DNA of 64,000 bases from Acidobacteriota bacterium. GTDB lineage: Bacteria; Acidobacteriota; Blastocatellia; Chloracidobacteriales; Chloracidobacteriaceae. The notes below the pieces were generated by a model that did not search any database, was not told the DNA's origin, and saw only the letters and a list, made by a program, of their open reading frames with translations. The DNA is taken from positions 1 through 64,000 of the forward strand of contig JACQXX010000083.1 in assembly GCA_016208495.1 (NCBI GenBank), given 5' to 3'. The translations under genes and the position numbers were made by a program. Each line of letters opens with the position of its first letter. Position 1 is the stretch's first letter. This document shows, piece by piece, positions 10,101 through 18,498 of this stretch.

Positions 10101-11367
10101 GGGCAGCCAGCAACGCGGCGCGAAGCGAACCAGCCGTGGGGGATTCATTGTCGCCGTTATCCTGGGTTGTGGTCACGGTGCGGGCGGTTTGCTGGGTCAC
10201 AAAGGTTCGAGTGGCGCCCGACTCAAGGCTGATCACATCGGCCATTGCATCCAGATTCATTCGACCGGTTTCCCAGGCAGTGGCACCGCTGGCTGGCAAC
10301 CCTTGTGGTTGACCAAACCCGCCGTCACCTGTACCAGCGAGCACGACCAGTTGCCCGGTGCTGTCATTCATCACCACATCAAGTGTCCCATCAACATTCA
10401 TCTGAGCAACTTCGAGGTGAGTACTTCCGGCCACGGCTGGAAATAACTGAATGCCGCCAAAGCCACCCTGGTTGATGCCCATCAGGACAGCCAGGGCGCC
10501 ATCAGAGGTGGCAGCCAGCACATCCAGATGATGATCCAGGTTCAGATCAGCCACAGTGAGGGCTGAGACTGAAACATTCATTGGAAACGTCGAGGTAACG
10601 ACCATCTGGCCGCCCTGCCATTCCCAGGTCAATAATTGCTGGGAAGCCGTGTCAACCGTCCAGACCTTTGCCGATGCGGGTGACGCCGCAAGAAATTGCA
10701 CTGTGGCACCGGCAGGCGCGGCACTATGTTGTCCGGCAGCCAGTCCGTCACGTGTGCCTGAGCACAGGACAATTCCCTGGGCAGCACTGACAACCACATC
10801 CTGGATCTCATCCTGGTTGACATCGGCCACGGCCAGACCGGTGGCATCAGGTAAAACCGGCTGGATGGCCAGGATGGAAAGCGGTGACAGATTGGCTTCA
10901 CCACGGACAGTCTGACTCTGGTCAACCTGCCCCCAGACGGTGACTGTGGCATTGCTGGCGCTGAGGGCCAGCAGTTCCGAATACCCGTCACCATTGACAT
11001 CTGCAACCGCCAGCGCGGTGGCAGCAGAACCCGTTTCCAGCAGTTCAGGAAGACCAAACTCGGCGACTCCCTGACCACGTCGAAGCTGTAAGCTTCCATC
11101 TTTCAATGAGATCAAATCCCACACTCCATCCCCGTCAACGTCGGCATACTTCACGGCGGAAGGTTGGGCTGCGACGGTGGCAATGTCTGAAGCAGCTTCC
11201 AGATCAAGTGCAGCATATTGGGGGAGCGAAACAGCAACCTGACGTGATTTCTGCCAGACAGGTTGGGTTGCCGTAGAGTTGGCGGTTACAGAAAAACGAC
11301 TACCTGCGGCGACAGCAAGTAGCGCTATAAACACCGATAACGCAATAAAATTGTTCCTTTTCTTCAT
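7111..11367 (-). CDS. Secreted FG-GAP / parallel beta-helix / CARDB multidomain protein
   Basis: About 1418 aa from the ATG at 11367 (AAGGG eight nt upstream); a GTG three codons earlier is also open. A signal peptide (about 1-30) precedes an FG-GAP/VCBS-like propeller (about 35-385) with motifs DVDGDGVWDLI, DVNGDGYSELL and DVNQDEIQDVV. Next is a CSLREA-like lead-in (GSLRAALLAAQAGDSIVF), then a right-handed parallel beta-helix of N-rich repeats such as NNIIRNNLIGLN (about 430-760). Three CARDB domains follow, each starting PDL[IV]V and ending with an E..NNTA motif (about 860-1195). The C-terminus has an Ig-like module with SPNGGE and a small TIG-like domain. It is probably an exported or surface adhesin or matrix protein; no enzyme residues are seen. 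It stands alone with its own terminator. Confidence 0.9.
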   Translation of the reverse strand: MKKRNNFIALSVFIALLAVAAGSRFSVTANSTATQPVWQKSRQVAVSLPQYAALDLEAASDIATVAAQPSAVKYADVDGDGVWDLISLKDGSLQLRRGQGVAEFGLPELLETGSAATALAVADVNGDGYSELLALSASNATVTVWGQVDQSQTVRGEANLSPLSILAIQPVLPDATGLAVADVNQDEIQDVVVSAAQGIVLCSGTRDGLAAGQHSAAPAGATVQFLAASPASAKVWTVDTASQQLLTWEWQGGQMVVTSTFPMNVSVSALTVADLNLDHHLDVLAATSDGALAVLMGINQGGFGGIQLFPAVAGSTHLEVAQMNVDGTLDVVMNDSTGQLVVLAGTGDGGFGQPQGLPASGATAWETGRMNLDAMADVISLESGATRTFVTQQTARTVTTTQDNGDNESPTAGSLRAALLAAQAGDSIVFAIPGAQVTGNIFIIKPPASAPLPPLDKNGITINGDSQAATSNTNPNGPEIFIDASNAGVATGLRIISAGNNVVHNLGIVGASSVGIEISGAGATNNRIESCYIGTNADATDDNPNDLGIAIRSTAAVNTIGGSTAAVRNIISGNNDGGILIEGIGTTNNIIRNNLIGLNRTATAAVGNGGNGITIRTGASNNVIGGTGISDGNLIGGNTGANSTGITLDGSISNTIQGNLIGTNASRADLGNGGDGIRIINDSSLNLVGGTADNAANGIAFNGGNGVTIGINLQDTGTVRNSLRRNSIYANDKLGIDLANNGATNATGSGPNALQPRPKINSVTVNGSNIVIVGKLDGTTPNTAIVELFANIAASTQPASQPTQLYLDSVTPETDGDFSKTVPAPSGSFTITGTSTDAQGNTSEFGDAATVTALPDLIVQTPNVTPTSVVAGGTVTVTFTVRNQGSAPTSVTSTATIVLSNDNTVDAEDQVLATVSTQPLAAAGSVNLTANNVTIPASATPGARFIGIRADSGNAITESNENNNTATDNLTIAAPQPDLVVGALTLSASATPPGGSLTVNVTVSNAGSGNAGASITRIVLSTDAVIGTGDTVLMSINTGSIAGGSALPLTANVTIAANVPPGNYFIGALVDATNAVDESAEDNNTATQAFSVSGLPDLVVTSLEVSPTQVIPGNNVTLTFIIRNQGGTTADGATHDVVLSNDEVIRNGEDVFLISRPTGSLTPGATATITVTIPIPTNATVGNKFIGVIADATNTVTEAVETNNTRSTAIVVVDTIVPVVKIISPNGGEAIASGRPFERPIEWTATDNDRITAQELRLSTDGGVSYSTLIMTGIPADSRSLIWNVPGGLNTTSARVQIIVTDASGNIARANSDANFLIAPPPVIQPGVKLGRTGKIVFVAANSNIQAGAKLRITVGSVTETFDITNNTVNGKILVKASARSTPGNRTPKEFLPSGTTSTWVVVNPNGVTSAPFQFIVP

Positions 11368-11482
11368 AGAACACACCCTTATTTAATCCCCTTAATTTCT
11401 TCCCAATAGATCGCTCAAACTATAAAATATTGATTTCAAATAAATTATCAGATTAAGCAAACCTATCGAAAAAGCTCAATAG

Positions 11483-11659
11483 CAAATCACCCACCCCATA
11501 ACGAGTGGGGTGTGGGCACGGGTAAGGCTCAGGTTTGATGAAACGTATGCGGAAAAACCCTATCCAGTGCAGGGTTTTGTGATCGTTGATTTCGGTGGAA
11601 GTGCGCGTACGCGAGATGCCGATGATGAAGATATCCAGCATCTGAAAAATGATTCTTGA
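11483..11659 (+). pseudogene. Possible gene remnant
   Basis: In the 385-bp gap 11368-11752 a forward frame is open for 58 codons without a usable start, ending at TGA 11657-11659. Its second half (DETYAEKPYPVQGFVIVDFG, then DADDEDIQHL) reads like real protein sequence, so this may be the 3' end of a decayed gene. I do not recognise the family. Nothing else is evident in this gap. Confidence 0.25.
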
Positions 11660-11752
11660 AATTCAATAGAATTGTGAATTGGTCTGCCAGCTTGGTTGAA
11701 TAATCCAGATGATATGTTGGTTTTCAAATGCCGGAAGAATAACGAATTGCGC

Positions 11753-12307
11753 CTACGGCTGAGGCTTAAATGACTGGAAAAACTGGTTAATCGCTGGTTT
11801 TTCAATTTCCGCCCGATTTCCTGAAACACAGGCAATCTGATAGAGCCGGGGTCTGGCAACAATATAGACATAGCGGCCATAGATCTTTTGGCCGGCTTTG
11901 GTTGCGGAAAAGAGCACCGAAGACGCCGGAAACCCCTGAATGACCAGTGCTTCCTGTCGTTCCACCACGCCGTCGAGTTGTCCAATCGCGCCATTGAGCA
12001 CGCTTTCCATCACCGATTGCGGATCCATCAGGTCAAAGAGCTGGGGAGGATAATCGCTGTAGGCCACCAGGCACACACTTTCCTGCGATTCAACTGCAAC
12101 CGTATGCAACGGCAGAGGTTGACCGTCTTCCGTTAAAGCCTTCATTTCATATTTCGGAGGTTGAAATCCTGGCGGGAACCACACGGAAAACCGTCCTTCA
12201 GCCGACTTGACTTCAACTGGGCGAGCTGATTGGCAGGCGATTCCAAACACGCCAAAGCTCATAATCAACACCCAGGTTGTGAGACGTGCTTGCCGCAGAA
12301 GATCCAT
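11753..12307 (-). CDS. Putative lipoprotein of unknown function
   Basis: 184 aa. An N-terminal hydrophobic segment ends in FGIACQSA; the Cys at about residue 25 could be a lipidation site although the lipobox is atypical (Gly at -3). The mature part (SAEGRFSVWFPPGFQPPKYE ... INQFFQSFKP) has the look of small DUF1795/PsbP-like beta-sheet proteins: a 'RFSV.FP' opening and a terminal 'F..SF' motif. No catalytic residues are visible. The gene stands alone between the beta-helix gene and the repeat-filled gap 12308-12968. It is probably anchored to an envelope membrane. Confidence 0.75.
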   Translation of the reverse strand: MDLLRQARLTTWVLIMSFGVFGIACQSARPVEVKSAEGRFSVWFPPGFQPPKYEMKALTEDGQPLPLHTVAVESQESVCLVAYSDYPPQLFDLMDPQSVMESVLNGAIGQLDGVVERQEALVIQGFPASSVLFSATKAGQKIYGRYVYIVARPRLYQIACVSGNRAEIEKPAINQFFQSFKPQP

Positions 12308-12465
12308 CCGTCAGCTCCTGGCACAACTTCACACGTGCAGTTTCAATTTTTCGGGAAAACAGTGACTTGCAATGAGGTGGGACAAAAGATTCGTTCAGAC
12401 GTGAACTGTCTTGGCACTCTAACGACCCGACACTGTCGTGTCAAACCAGAGAAGGCAGAACCAGG

Positions 12466-12968
12466 AATGAAGAATGTGGTTAGTGATTAGTGGTTAGTGG
12501 TTAGTGGTTAGTTCTTGGGGTTCTTTGAAAGTATTGATTTCTAAGCACTAAGTACAAGTCCCCATAAAAGAGGAATGAAATTCAACCACTCGCTGGGAGA
12601 ACCATTGGTTTTCGCCCGGATGGGCGCTGGAAAATAGCCGGTGGCCAGTGTCGCTTTGGACACGCGGCCACCGGACAGAGCCGCCATCACGGGTTCGCGC
12701 CCGGATGGGCGCTGGAACAGGAGTCGTGAGCCAGAAGCCGAAAATTCGACGAAAACCGGGACCCGAACCAGCTTTCAGCGCCCATCCGGGCGCGAACCAC
12801 TGCGGACCGAAGCTCCGGTGGTGTGCCCAAAGCGGCAAACCACCGGCTATTGTCCGGCGCCCATCCGGGCGAAAGCCAATTCAGAGTAACCGAATTTCCA
12901 CCCCTTATTTATGGGGACTTGTACTAACCACTAACCACTAACCACTAAATGGTTTCTTCATTCTTCAT
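12466..12968. repeat. Composite stop-rich inverted-repeat element interrupted by a MITE
   Basis: Outer arms are GAATGAAGAATG (12466 on) and TTCTTCATTCTTCATT (to 12968). Inner arms are GTGGTTAGTGGTTAGT tandem units (12473-12514) and CCACTAACCACTAACC (12926-12949). The core TTCTTTGAAAGTATTGATTT (12521-12540) recurs, slightly changed, at 27168-27183 and 63920-63943. A 373-bp element is inserted at 12552-12924. The minus-strand FG-GAP gene stop (12969-12971) abuts the outer arm. The remaining gap sequence 12308-12465 shows nothing recognisable. Confidence 0.8.
12552..12924. mobile_element. MITE-like palindromic element with 17-bp terminal inverted repeats
   Basis: Ends are GTACAAGTCCCCATAAA and its exact inverse, flanked by a direct TAA (12549-12551 and 12925-12927). 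Inside are four copies of CGCCCGGATGGGCG in nested inverted arrangement (12613-12626 and 12698-12711 forward; 12779-12792 and 12858-12871 reverse), so most of the element could fold into a long hairpin. It encodes no transposase; ORFs read through it are artefacts of palindromic GC-rich DNA. A 3-bp TAA duplication fits the TNA targets known for part of the IS5 family, so an IS5-type transposase elsewhere may mobilise it (inference). Insertion is confirmed by uninterrupted relatives of the target sequence at 27180-27205 and 63940-63973. Confidence 0.8.
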
Positions 12969-15773
12969 TTACAGCGGATAAACCCGCAACTGGCCGTCAC
13001 CAGTTGAAAAAATCAGACACAGCGTTTTCGAAGCGCCAACCTGAGCAATAATGGGTGAAGTGGCAAAGGCGCCAAGCGGTAGCTGCCAGACGGTATCGCC
13101 GGTGTCAGCTCGAACGGCCACCATCTGCCCATCCGCCGTACCAAAAACAAACCAGTTGAGGCCCTCGGTTGGGTCGCTTTCACGTGAGCCAAGCACGGTC
13201 ACGATGTCGGTGCTGGTCCACCAGCCAGTGCGCTTGACCAGAAAACCATCGCTCATTCGATAGATCGAAAATGTGCCTTCAGGGCCATAATTGGCACCGA
13301 TAAAGACATCCGCCGAACCAAACCCGGCGGGTGCCACACCGGGCAAGGCCGCCCGATTGATCCGCATGACGGCTTCGGTTCCAATGATTTTGGCAAAATC
13401 CCAGACGCGTTTGTTGTCTTTCGCCAGTCGAACCACACGCGCCGGACCAGCCAGCAATACCTCACTTGCCGGCAGCAAAAGAGCAGATGAATACAAATCA
13501 CCTTTCAATGTCCGGGCATCAACCGGACCAAACAGCGCTTTGCCCGTGGCACCATCGCGAATGCTGTATTTGTCATTCGAAACGATATAAATGTCATCGT
13601 CTCCGTCACCATCATAGTCGCGAACGCTCACCGCATTGCTGAAGAAAAAGGCTTCGTTGGTACGCCAGATGGTGTTGCCCTGGGCTCCGCTGAGCAGCAA
13701 GCTGCCGGTTCGTGAAATGCTGATAAAAACACCAGCGGCCTGCGCTGCCCCGAGGAACTTCCCAGTGACCATGGTGAGTGCCGTGTCTGATGGGTATTCT
13801 GGAAATGTGATTCCCCACCGCTCACGCAGGGCAAAGGTTCCACCCGTAAACGTCCCGCTCGATTCCAGGACACTGATTCGCAGTCGCCCGGCATCATTGC
13901 GTGTCACCAGGATTTCCGGACGATTGCCGGTGGTCGCGGGGATGTCGAGGTCATTGATTACCGGGATCGAAGTACCTTCAAACATTGTCAGGCTTTGCGT
14001 GGTCCCGGTCAACGGATCACAACTAAACACCCCGATCCGCCGTGAAGGTAACCGCAACAGGATTTCATTGATTCCGTCGCCATCCAGATCCGCTACCCGT
14101 GATTCAAGTTGAGACGCGGGTGCTGCCACAAATGATGAAGTCGCCGGCAGAGCTTTGCGGCGGCTCTGGGGTTCATAAAACCCGACTTTGCCGGTCAATG
14201 CACCGTTGACTTCTTCAGCCACCAGAAATTTGAGCGCGCCAGTCACCGGATCACGCCAGATGGTTCGAACATTGCCTGACCGAACCAGTGATAAATCAAC
14301 GGTAATTCCTTCCAACGTCGGCGTGGCTGTCGTGAGCCGGACTTTCCCGTTTCGCTTTTGCTGAAAATAAGAAAAGAAGAGCGGTGCCCGATTTGGTACC
14401 AGCAGACCGATTCGGGTTTCATTTGAGGCCCCAATCAGCGGCAAATCCGGAATGGACACACTACGCAGCAAATACTGTGACTGAGTGAGTGTTTTTCCAT
14501 AAAGCTGAAGGACACCGCTGTTCCCAATAAGTGAAAACGCATACACCTCAAGTGCCGAAGCCAGCGTCATCGAAGGGAATTCTTCGGTGGCCTGTGAGGT
14601 ATAGAGTTCGGGAACGCCATCACCGTTTATATCACGAATGTCCCACACATAATGGTTGGCCAGCCGGACCAGCAACACCGCATTTCCATTTGCATCCCCG
14701 GTCCCATTGTAAATGCGAATGTTTTGGGTGGTTTTGTCCCAAACATTCAGCACAATTTCGGCCCGTCCATCGGCGTTGAGATCAACAACGCTGTTTAAAC
14801 AAGCGCGCGGGTTTTCATTGGGAAAGGTTCCACCCCACAAACGGGTTGGGGTCGGGGTTAACTTAAAGACTGTAATTGCCTGCAGTTTCCCATTTCCAGC
14901 CAAAACCGGGATTTCGTCACCGATCACCACAACTTCCAGGTCTTTCGGGTCAGCATCAACATTGGCCAGGGTCATCAACCCATAGTGGCGGCCTTCGGGG
15001 TCACCTTCGCGGAATTCGGTCTGGCTACGCAACGTTCCATCCACGTTGTAAATGAGCAGCCACGGACGGCCAACCACCACCACATCCAGCACCCCGTTGG
15101 TATCCACATCCCCGATTGCCAGTTGTGGCGAGTTGAGTTGCCCTCCGTTGAGGTTTTTGACAACTGGCGTGGCATAGGTCTGGAGCTGGGAATCAAAAAA
15201 ATATCCCATCGCATCGCCTTCGGTCGCGGTGTGATCGGGAAAAACCACGATTTCCTTCCCTGGTCGCGTCGGAATCAGGTCGGCAACCTTAATAAAAGGT
15301 GCCGCCAGCAGAGTGAATTCCGGAAACCGGAAGCTGCGGCGAATCCCACCATCGGACTGAATGATCATCAGGTCCTGGGTTATAGTACTAAAGCCAATGA
15401 TCTCAGCCGGTCCGTCTCCATCGAGGTCGGTAATCGTGGCGATATCCGTCATTCCATAGAAGTTATCAAAAATCAGTTGACCGTTTCGGGTGGCTGAAAT
15501 CCGGCCATTGCGGATCATCACAATGTCAGCCGTGCCGGTTCCTGACAGGTCGCCAACCGTTGATGCGGCTGGGGACCCACCAGTGTTAATCGCGAAAAAC
15601 GTCCCTGGTGGACGTGGGGGAGTTGGCAACGGATCCACCCGCGCCGCCAGCGTGTTTTCCTTGCGATATTGCGGCCAACCCTGGGCTGGCGCCGGGGTCT
15701 GTGCCCCCACCGAAAACGTGACCAAAAACAACCACACCACACCACACACAACAGCCAATGGTTTCATAAGCAT
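12969..15773 (-). CDS. Secreted FG-GAP/VCBS repeat protein with PQQ-like C-terminus
   Basis: 934 aa with a signal peptide (1-24, cut near VGAQ). The body is one or two beta-propellers with calcium-loop FG-GAP motifs spread over the chain: DLDGDGPAEII, DVDTNGVLDVVV, DLNADGRAEIV, DINGDGVPELY, DLDGDGINEIL and DYDGDGDDDIYIV. The last 60 residues (FGTADGQMVAVRADTGDTVW) look like a PQQ/quinoprotein-type blade. It is probably extracellular or periplasmic; no catalytic residues are evident. The annotated ATG has only a weak AAAGAA upstream; an ATG two codons later (MKPL) is equally possible. The stop codon is followed immediately by the ATGAAGAATGAAGAAACC repeat. Confidence 0.88.
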   Translation of the reverse strand: MLMKPLAVVCGVVWLFLVTFSVGAQTPAPAQGWPQYRKENTLAARVDPLPTPPRPPGTFFAINTGGSPAASTVGDLSGTGTADIVMIRNGRISATRNGQLIFDNFYGMTDIATITDLDGDGPAEIIGFSTITQDLMIIQSDGGIRRSFRFPEFTLLAAPFIKVADLIPTRPGKEIVVFPDHTATEGDAMGYFFDSQLQTYATPVVKNLNGGQLNSPQLAIGDVDTNGVLDVVVVGRPWLLIYNVDGTLRSQTEFREGDPEGRHYGLMTLANVDADPKDLEVVVIGDEIPVLAGNGKLQAITVFKLTPTPTRLWGGTFPNENPRACLNSVVDLNADGRAEIVLNVWDKTTQNIRIYNGTGDANGNAVLLVRLANHYVWDIRDINGDGVPELYTSQATEEFPSMTLASALEVYAFSLIGNSGVLQLYGKTLTQSQYLLRSVSIPDLPLIGASNETRIGLLVPNRAPLFFSYFQQKRNGKVRLTTATPTLEGITVDLSLVRSGNVRTIWRDPVTGALKFLVAEEVNGALTGKVGFYEPQSRRKALPATSSFVAAPASQLESRVADLDGDGINEILLRLPSRRIGVFSCDPLTGTTQSLTMFEGTSIPVINDLDIPATTGNRPEILVTRNDAGRLRISVLESSGTFTGGTFALRERWGITFPEYPSDTALTMVTGKFLGAAQAAGVFISISRTGSLLLSGAQGNTIWRTNEAFFFSNAVSVRDYDGDGDDDIYIVSNDKYSIRDGATGKALFGPVDARTLKGDLYSSALLLPASEVLLAGPARVVRLAKDNKRVWDFAKIIGTEAVMRINRAALPGVAPAGFGSADVFIGANYGPEGTFSIYRMSDGFLVKRTGWWTSTDIVTVLGSRESDPTEGLNWFVFGTADGQMVAVRADTGDTVWQLPLGAFATSPIIAQVGASKTLCLIFSTGDGQLRVYPL

Positions 15774-16134
15774 TTCTTTGGAGGGCGGCCCACTTGACGC
15801 CGCTTTGAGCCTTAGGATTGAAGAGAATTTGCAGGATTTTGAATACGGCTATGACTAATGCTTGCAGCAACAGGTTGTATCAGCGAGGATTGCATCCAAT
15901 CATAGCCCGCAAATCATACCAGTTTGTGGTCAGTAGTCAGTAGTCAATAGTCAATAGCTCGCTAAACCTATTTGATTGAACTACCAGGCTGCTTTCTTAC
16001 ACGAGTGCCTCATTGCCAAATGGTATCAGCTTACGGGCAGAGCTTGTCGCAACCTCTGTGATTCGGGCATCATCAGACGCCTGCTGACACGCACCAATTT
16101 AATACACAATATCCCAAACAATTGACCTCATTTT
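15774..16134. other. Divergent intergenic region with two repeat fragments
   Basis: Separates the divergent FG-GAP gene and DUF3108 gene. It holds a degenerate copy of the GCGGC..TTGACGCCGCTTT repeat (15783-15811) and a tandem GTCAGTAGTCAGTAGTCAAT tract (15926-15962) related to one at 29905-29962. Both promoters should lie here but no convincing -35/-10 pair was found. Confidence 0.6.
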
Positions 16135-17106
16135 ATGAAAAATCGGCTGAAGTTTTTGTGCATTCTTTTTTTCCTGGTTATACCAACCTTGCTGGCGGCG
16201 CCAGATCTTCCACTCGTCGTCTCAGCCTGGCAGCAAGTCGCCACAACTGAAGCGGCAATTGAAACGGTTGTTCACTCAAAACCAAAAACCACCAGTGGGT
16301 CCAAAGTTGACCAGGTAGTTGTCACCCATCCTTTTCCGTTTCAAGTTGGCGAAAGCCTGACCTTTGAATTTAAGTTTTCCCGATTTCCCATCTATGGCAC
16401 CATCGGCCAGCTCAACATGAATGTGGTTCCACTCGAAAGCCTCACCGATGAAGTTAAAAAAGAAGACCCTGCCCAAATTCCAGCCAGCAAGTCCGCTGCG
16501 CAAGAAACGCGATTCGGATTGCGTGCCCTGGCCGAATCCAAAGGGTTTATTCCCGCGCTGTTTGGGCTCAAAGTGCGCGACACCTTTACTTCGATTGTGG
16601 ATCTCACTGATTTTTCAAGTCTTTACATGCGAAAAGACATTGATGAGGGCAAGAAACACAAAAAACAGGTTTCCTTGTTTCAGCGTGAAAAACCCGAAGT
16701 TCAGTTTTTAGAAACTGATTTATCCGTGGCCAATGCCCAGCCGGCTGTCCGAACGATTGAAGGCGTTCCCTGGACCACTGATCTGGTGTCTTTCTGGTAT
16801 ATGTTGCGAATGCAGCCGTTCAAAGAAGGCCAGACAATTCCAATGGTCCTCTATGACGACGGTAAAATCTTTAATGTAGACGTTGTGGTTGGAAAAAGTG
16901 AAAAAATCTCGGTCGAAGCCGGAAAATACACTGCCCGCAAACTGACCATTAAAGCCCACGAAGCCCAGTTCATTCGCCGCAAAGGCGAGTATCTCATCTG
17001 GATTTCAGAAGATAAAAACCGGCTTCCACTCAAAGTTCGTTTCCGCACCAGCAGCGGTACGTTAACGGCGGAACTGGTCAAAAAGAACATTCCCAGCCTG
17101 AAGTGA
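16135..17106 (+). CDS. DUF3108 domain-containing exported protein
   Basis: 323 aa. A signal peptide (MKNRLKFLCILFFLVIPTLL) is followed by a linker and a DUF3108-type beta-rich domain (about 65-320). It opens with PFQVGESLTFEFKFSRFPIY and has the family's later blocks VPWTTDLVSFWYMLR, DDGKIFNVDVVV, VEAGKYTARKLTI and RRKGEYLIWISEDKNRLPLKVRF. DUF3108 proteins are periplasmic or outer-membrane-associated proteins of unclear role with lipocalin-like barrels. No function is assigned here. It is transcribed convergently with mltG, and its TGA stop lies at the first unit of the GGTGACAA array. Confidence 0.88.
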   Translation: MKNRLKFLCILFFLVIPTLLAAPDLPLVVSAWQQVATTEAAIETVVHSKPKTTSGSKVDQVVVTHPFPFQVGESLTFEFKFSRFPIYGTIGQLNMNVVPLESLTDEVKKEDPAQIPASKSAAQETRFGLRALAESKGFIPALFGLKVRDTFTSIVDLTDFSSLYMRKDIDEGKKHKKQVSLFQREKPEVQFLETDLSVANAQPAVRTIEGVPWTTDLVSFWYMLRMQPFKEGQTIPMVLYDDGKIFNVDVVVGKSEKISVEAGKYTARKLTIKAHEAQFIRRKGEYLIWISEDKNRLPLKVRFRTSSGTLTAELVKKNIPSLK

Positions 17107-17202
17107 CTGGTGACAAGGTGACAAAGTGACAAGGTGACAAAGTGACAAAGTGACAAGGTGACTGGGTGACAAGGTGACAAGGTGACTGGGTGACAAGGTG
17201 AC
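17107..17202 (+). repeat. GGTGACAA 8-bp tandem array, forward arm
   Basis: About eleven units of RGTGACAA with occasional GGTGACTG variants, starting directly at the DUF3108 stop. Eight is not a multiple of three, so the TGA in each unit appears in all three forward frames. It is paired with the inverse array at 17396-17457; the 193-bp stretch between them holds no gene and is AT-rich. Confidence 0.9.
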
Positions 17203-17395
17203 AATAGATCATTCTGTCACTGAGGACTGTCCAAATTTTTCTGTAACCAGTCAATTCAACCTGGAAAAACCAGGTGATCGGCTCTTTCTTTAGTCACTAA
17301 ATATTGAATACAAACAGTTTATCTAAACTTAAAAACGAGCTAAAAATCCAGTCTAGCCATTTACACAAAAAACTAAAAAGTCTCTGCACTGTGTC

Positions 17396-17457
17396 AGATG
17401 TCACCTTGTCACCCAGTCCCCTTGTCACCTTGTCATTTGGTCACTTTGTCACCGTCT
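17396..17457 (-). repeat. GGTGACAA 8-bp tandem array, reverse arm
   Basis: Inverse complement of the array at 17107-17202. The mltG stop codon (TGA, 17449-17451) is inside its first unit as read on the minus strand. The two arms can pair to a long imperfect hairpin between the convergent DUF3108 and mltG genes, which may also act as a two-way terminator. Confidence 0.9.
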
Positions 17458-18498
17458 TCCCTGAAGTCGTCGATACTCAGCCACCGCTGCCGCATGTTCG
17501 GCTTCGTTTCGGGAAAAACGATGCTTCCCACCTTCATTCAAAACAAAGTAAATATATTCACTTTCAGCCGGATAGAGCGCGGCCTGGATTGATTTCAACC
17601 CTGGTGAGGCAATTGGTCCGGGAGGCAAACCCGGCGCCAGGTAGGTGTTATAAGGCGAGAGCGAACGCCGATGCTGAGGGTTATTGACATTTCCATCCCA
17701 GGTTCCGTCCAGCATCGCGGCATACATAAATGTTGGGTCACAATCCAGTCTCATGCCGCGTTTGAGCCGGTTGTGAAAGACACTGGAAATGAGCGCCCGG
17801 TCCTCGTCCACTTTTCCTTCTTTCTCAACCAGCGATGCCAGTGTCATCACCTGACGCACCGACATCCCAAGCTCTTTGGCACGCGCCTGAAACTGTGGCG
17901 AGAATACATCGCGAAACCGGCGTACCATCCGGGTCACAAGCTGGGCGCTGGTGGTATTTCCTGCGTAGACGTAAGTATCTGGAAATAAATACCCTTCCAG
18001 GTTTGAAGCCGACGGGTCGAGATCCCGGATCAAGGTAATATCGCGTAATTCGGCGACCACCGCCGGGCCATTGACAGGAGTTGATGAGTCACGATTTTTG
18101 AGCAACTCTTCAACTTCAAAGATATTCAAGCCTTCAGGAATCGTGAGTTCCCGAGTAACAACCTGCCCACGTTGGATCTTCTCAATCACCCTGAGCGGCG
18201 TAATCGGTGATTCAAACTGGTATTCGCCAGCCTGGAGCGGTCGTTGACTTCGATTGAGCGTCAGATACACCAGCAATGGAAACCGACTTGAAATAACCCC
18301 TTCCTGCCAGAGGCGAATCAGGATTCCTCGGGTACCCATACCGGATTCAATTTCAATAATGCGGTCCGCGGCCTCGTGCGTCAGGGGTGTTGTTAACGAG
18401 GAATACACCCAGTAGGCGAAGCCTCCACACAAAGCAATGATAATGCCGAGTCCAATCAGAACTGGCCTGATGCGGGCAAGAAATGGTTTTTTGGTCAT
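17449..18498 (-). CDS. mltG: Endolytic murein transglycosylase MltG
   Basis: 349 aa from the ATG at 18498; a GTG four codons earlier is also open. One N-terminal membrane helix (about 11-33) anchors it in the inner membrane with the catalytic domain outside. The YceG/MltG domain follows: LQAGEYQFE, LTIPEGLNIFEVEELL, LEGYLFPDTYVY, then the active-site segment LASLVEKEG with catalytic Glu225. HNRLKRGMRLDCDPTFMYA, SPYNTYLAPGLPPGPIASPG and FVLNEGGKHRFS complete the fold. MltG cleaves nascent glycan strands within the peptidoglycan and sets strand length. The upstream region is filled with GGGCTGA-type repeats, so the ribosome-binding site is unclear. The stop codon lies in a GGTGACAA repeat unit. 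Confidence 0.95.
   Translation of the reverse strand: MTKKPFLARIRPVLIGLGIIIALCGGFAYWVYSSLTTPLTHEAADRIIEIESGMGTRGILIRLWQEGVISSRFPLLVYLTLNRSQRPLQAGEYQFESPITPLRVIEKIQRGQVVTRELTIPEGLNIFEVEELLKNRDSSTPVNGPAVVAELRDITLIRDLDPSASNLEGYLFPDTYVYAGNTTSAQLVTRMVRRFRDVFSPQFQARAKELGMSVRQVMTLASLVEKEGKVDEDRALISSVFHNRLKRGMRLDCDPTFMYAAMLDGTWDGNVNNPQHRRSLSPYNTYLAPGLPPGPIASPGLKSIQAALYPAESEYIYFVLNEGGKHRFSRNEAEHAAAVAEYRRLQGRR

Noticed and set aside
12548-12941. Open frames of about 80-97 codons on both strands, one Arg/Pro-rich
   Set aside because: They lie wholly inside the palindromic MITE-like element; long frames on both strands follow from its GC-rich inverted repeats.
17107-17457. Regular short repeats resembling a CRISPR array
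   Set aside because: Units are 8 bp in direct tandem without spacers, and the second array is inverted; no cas genes are present.
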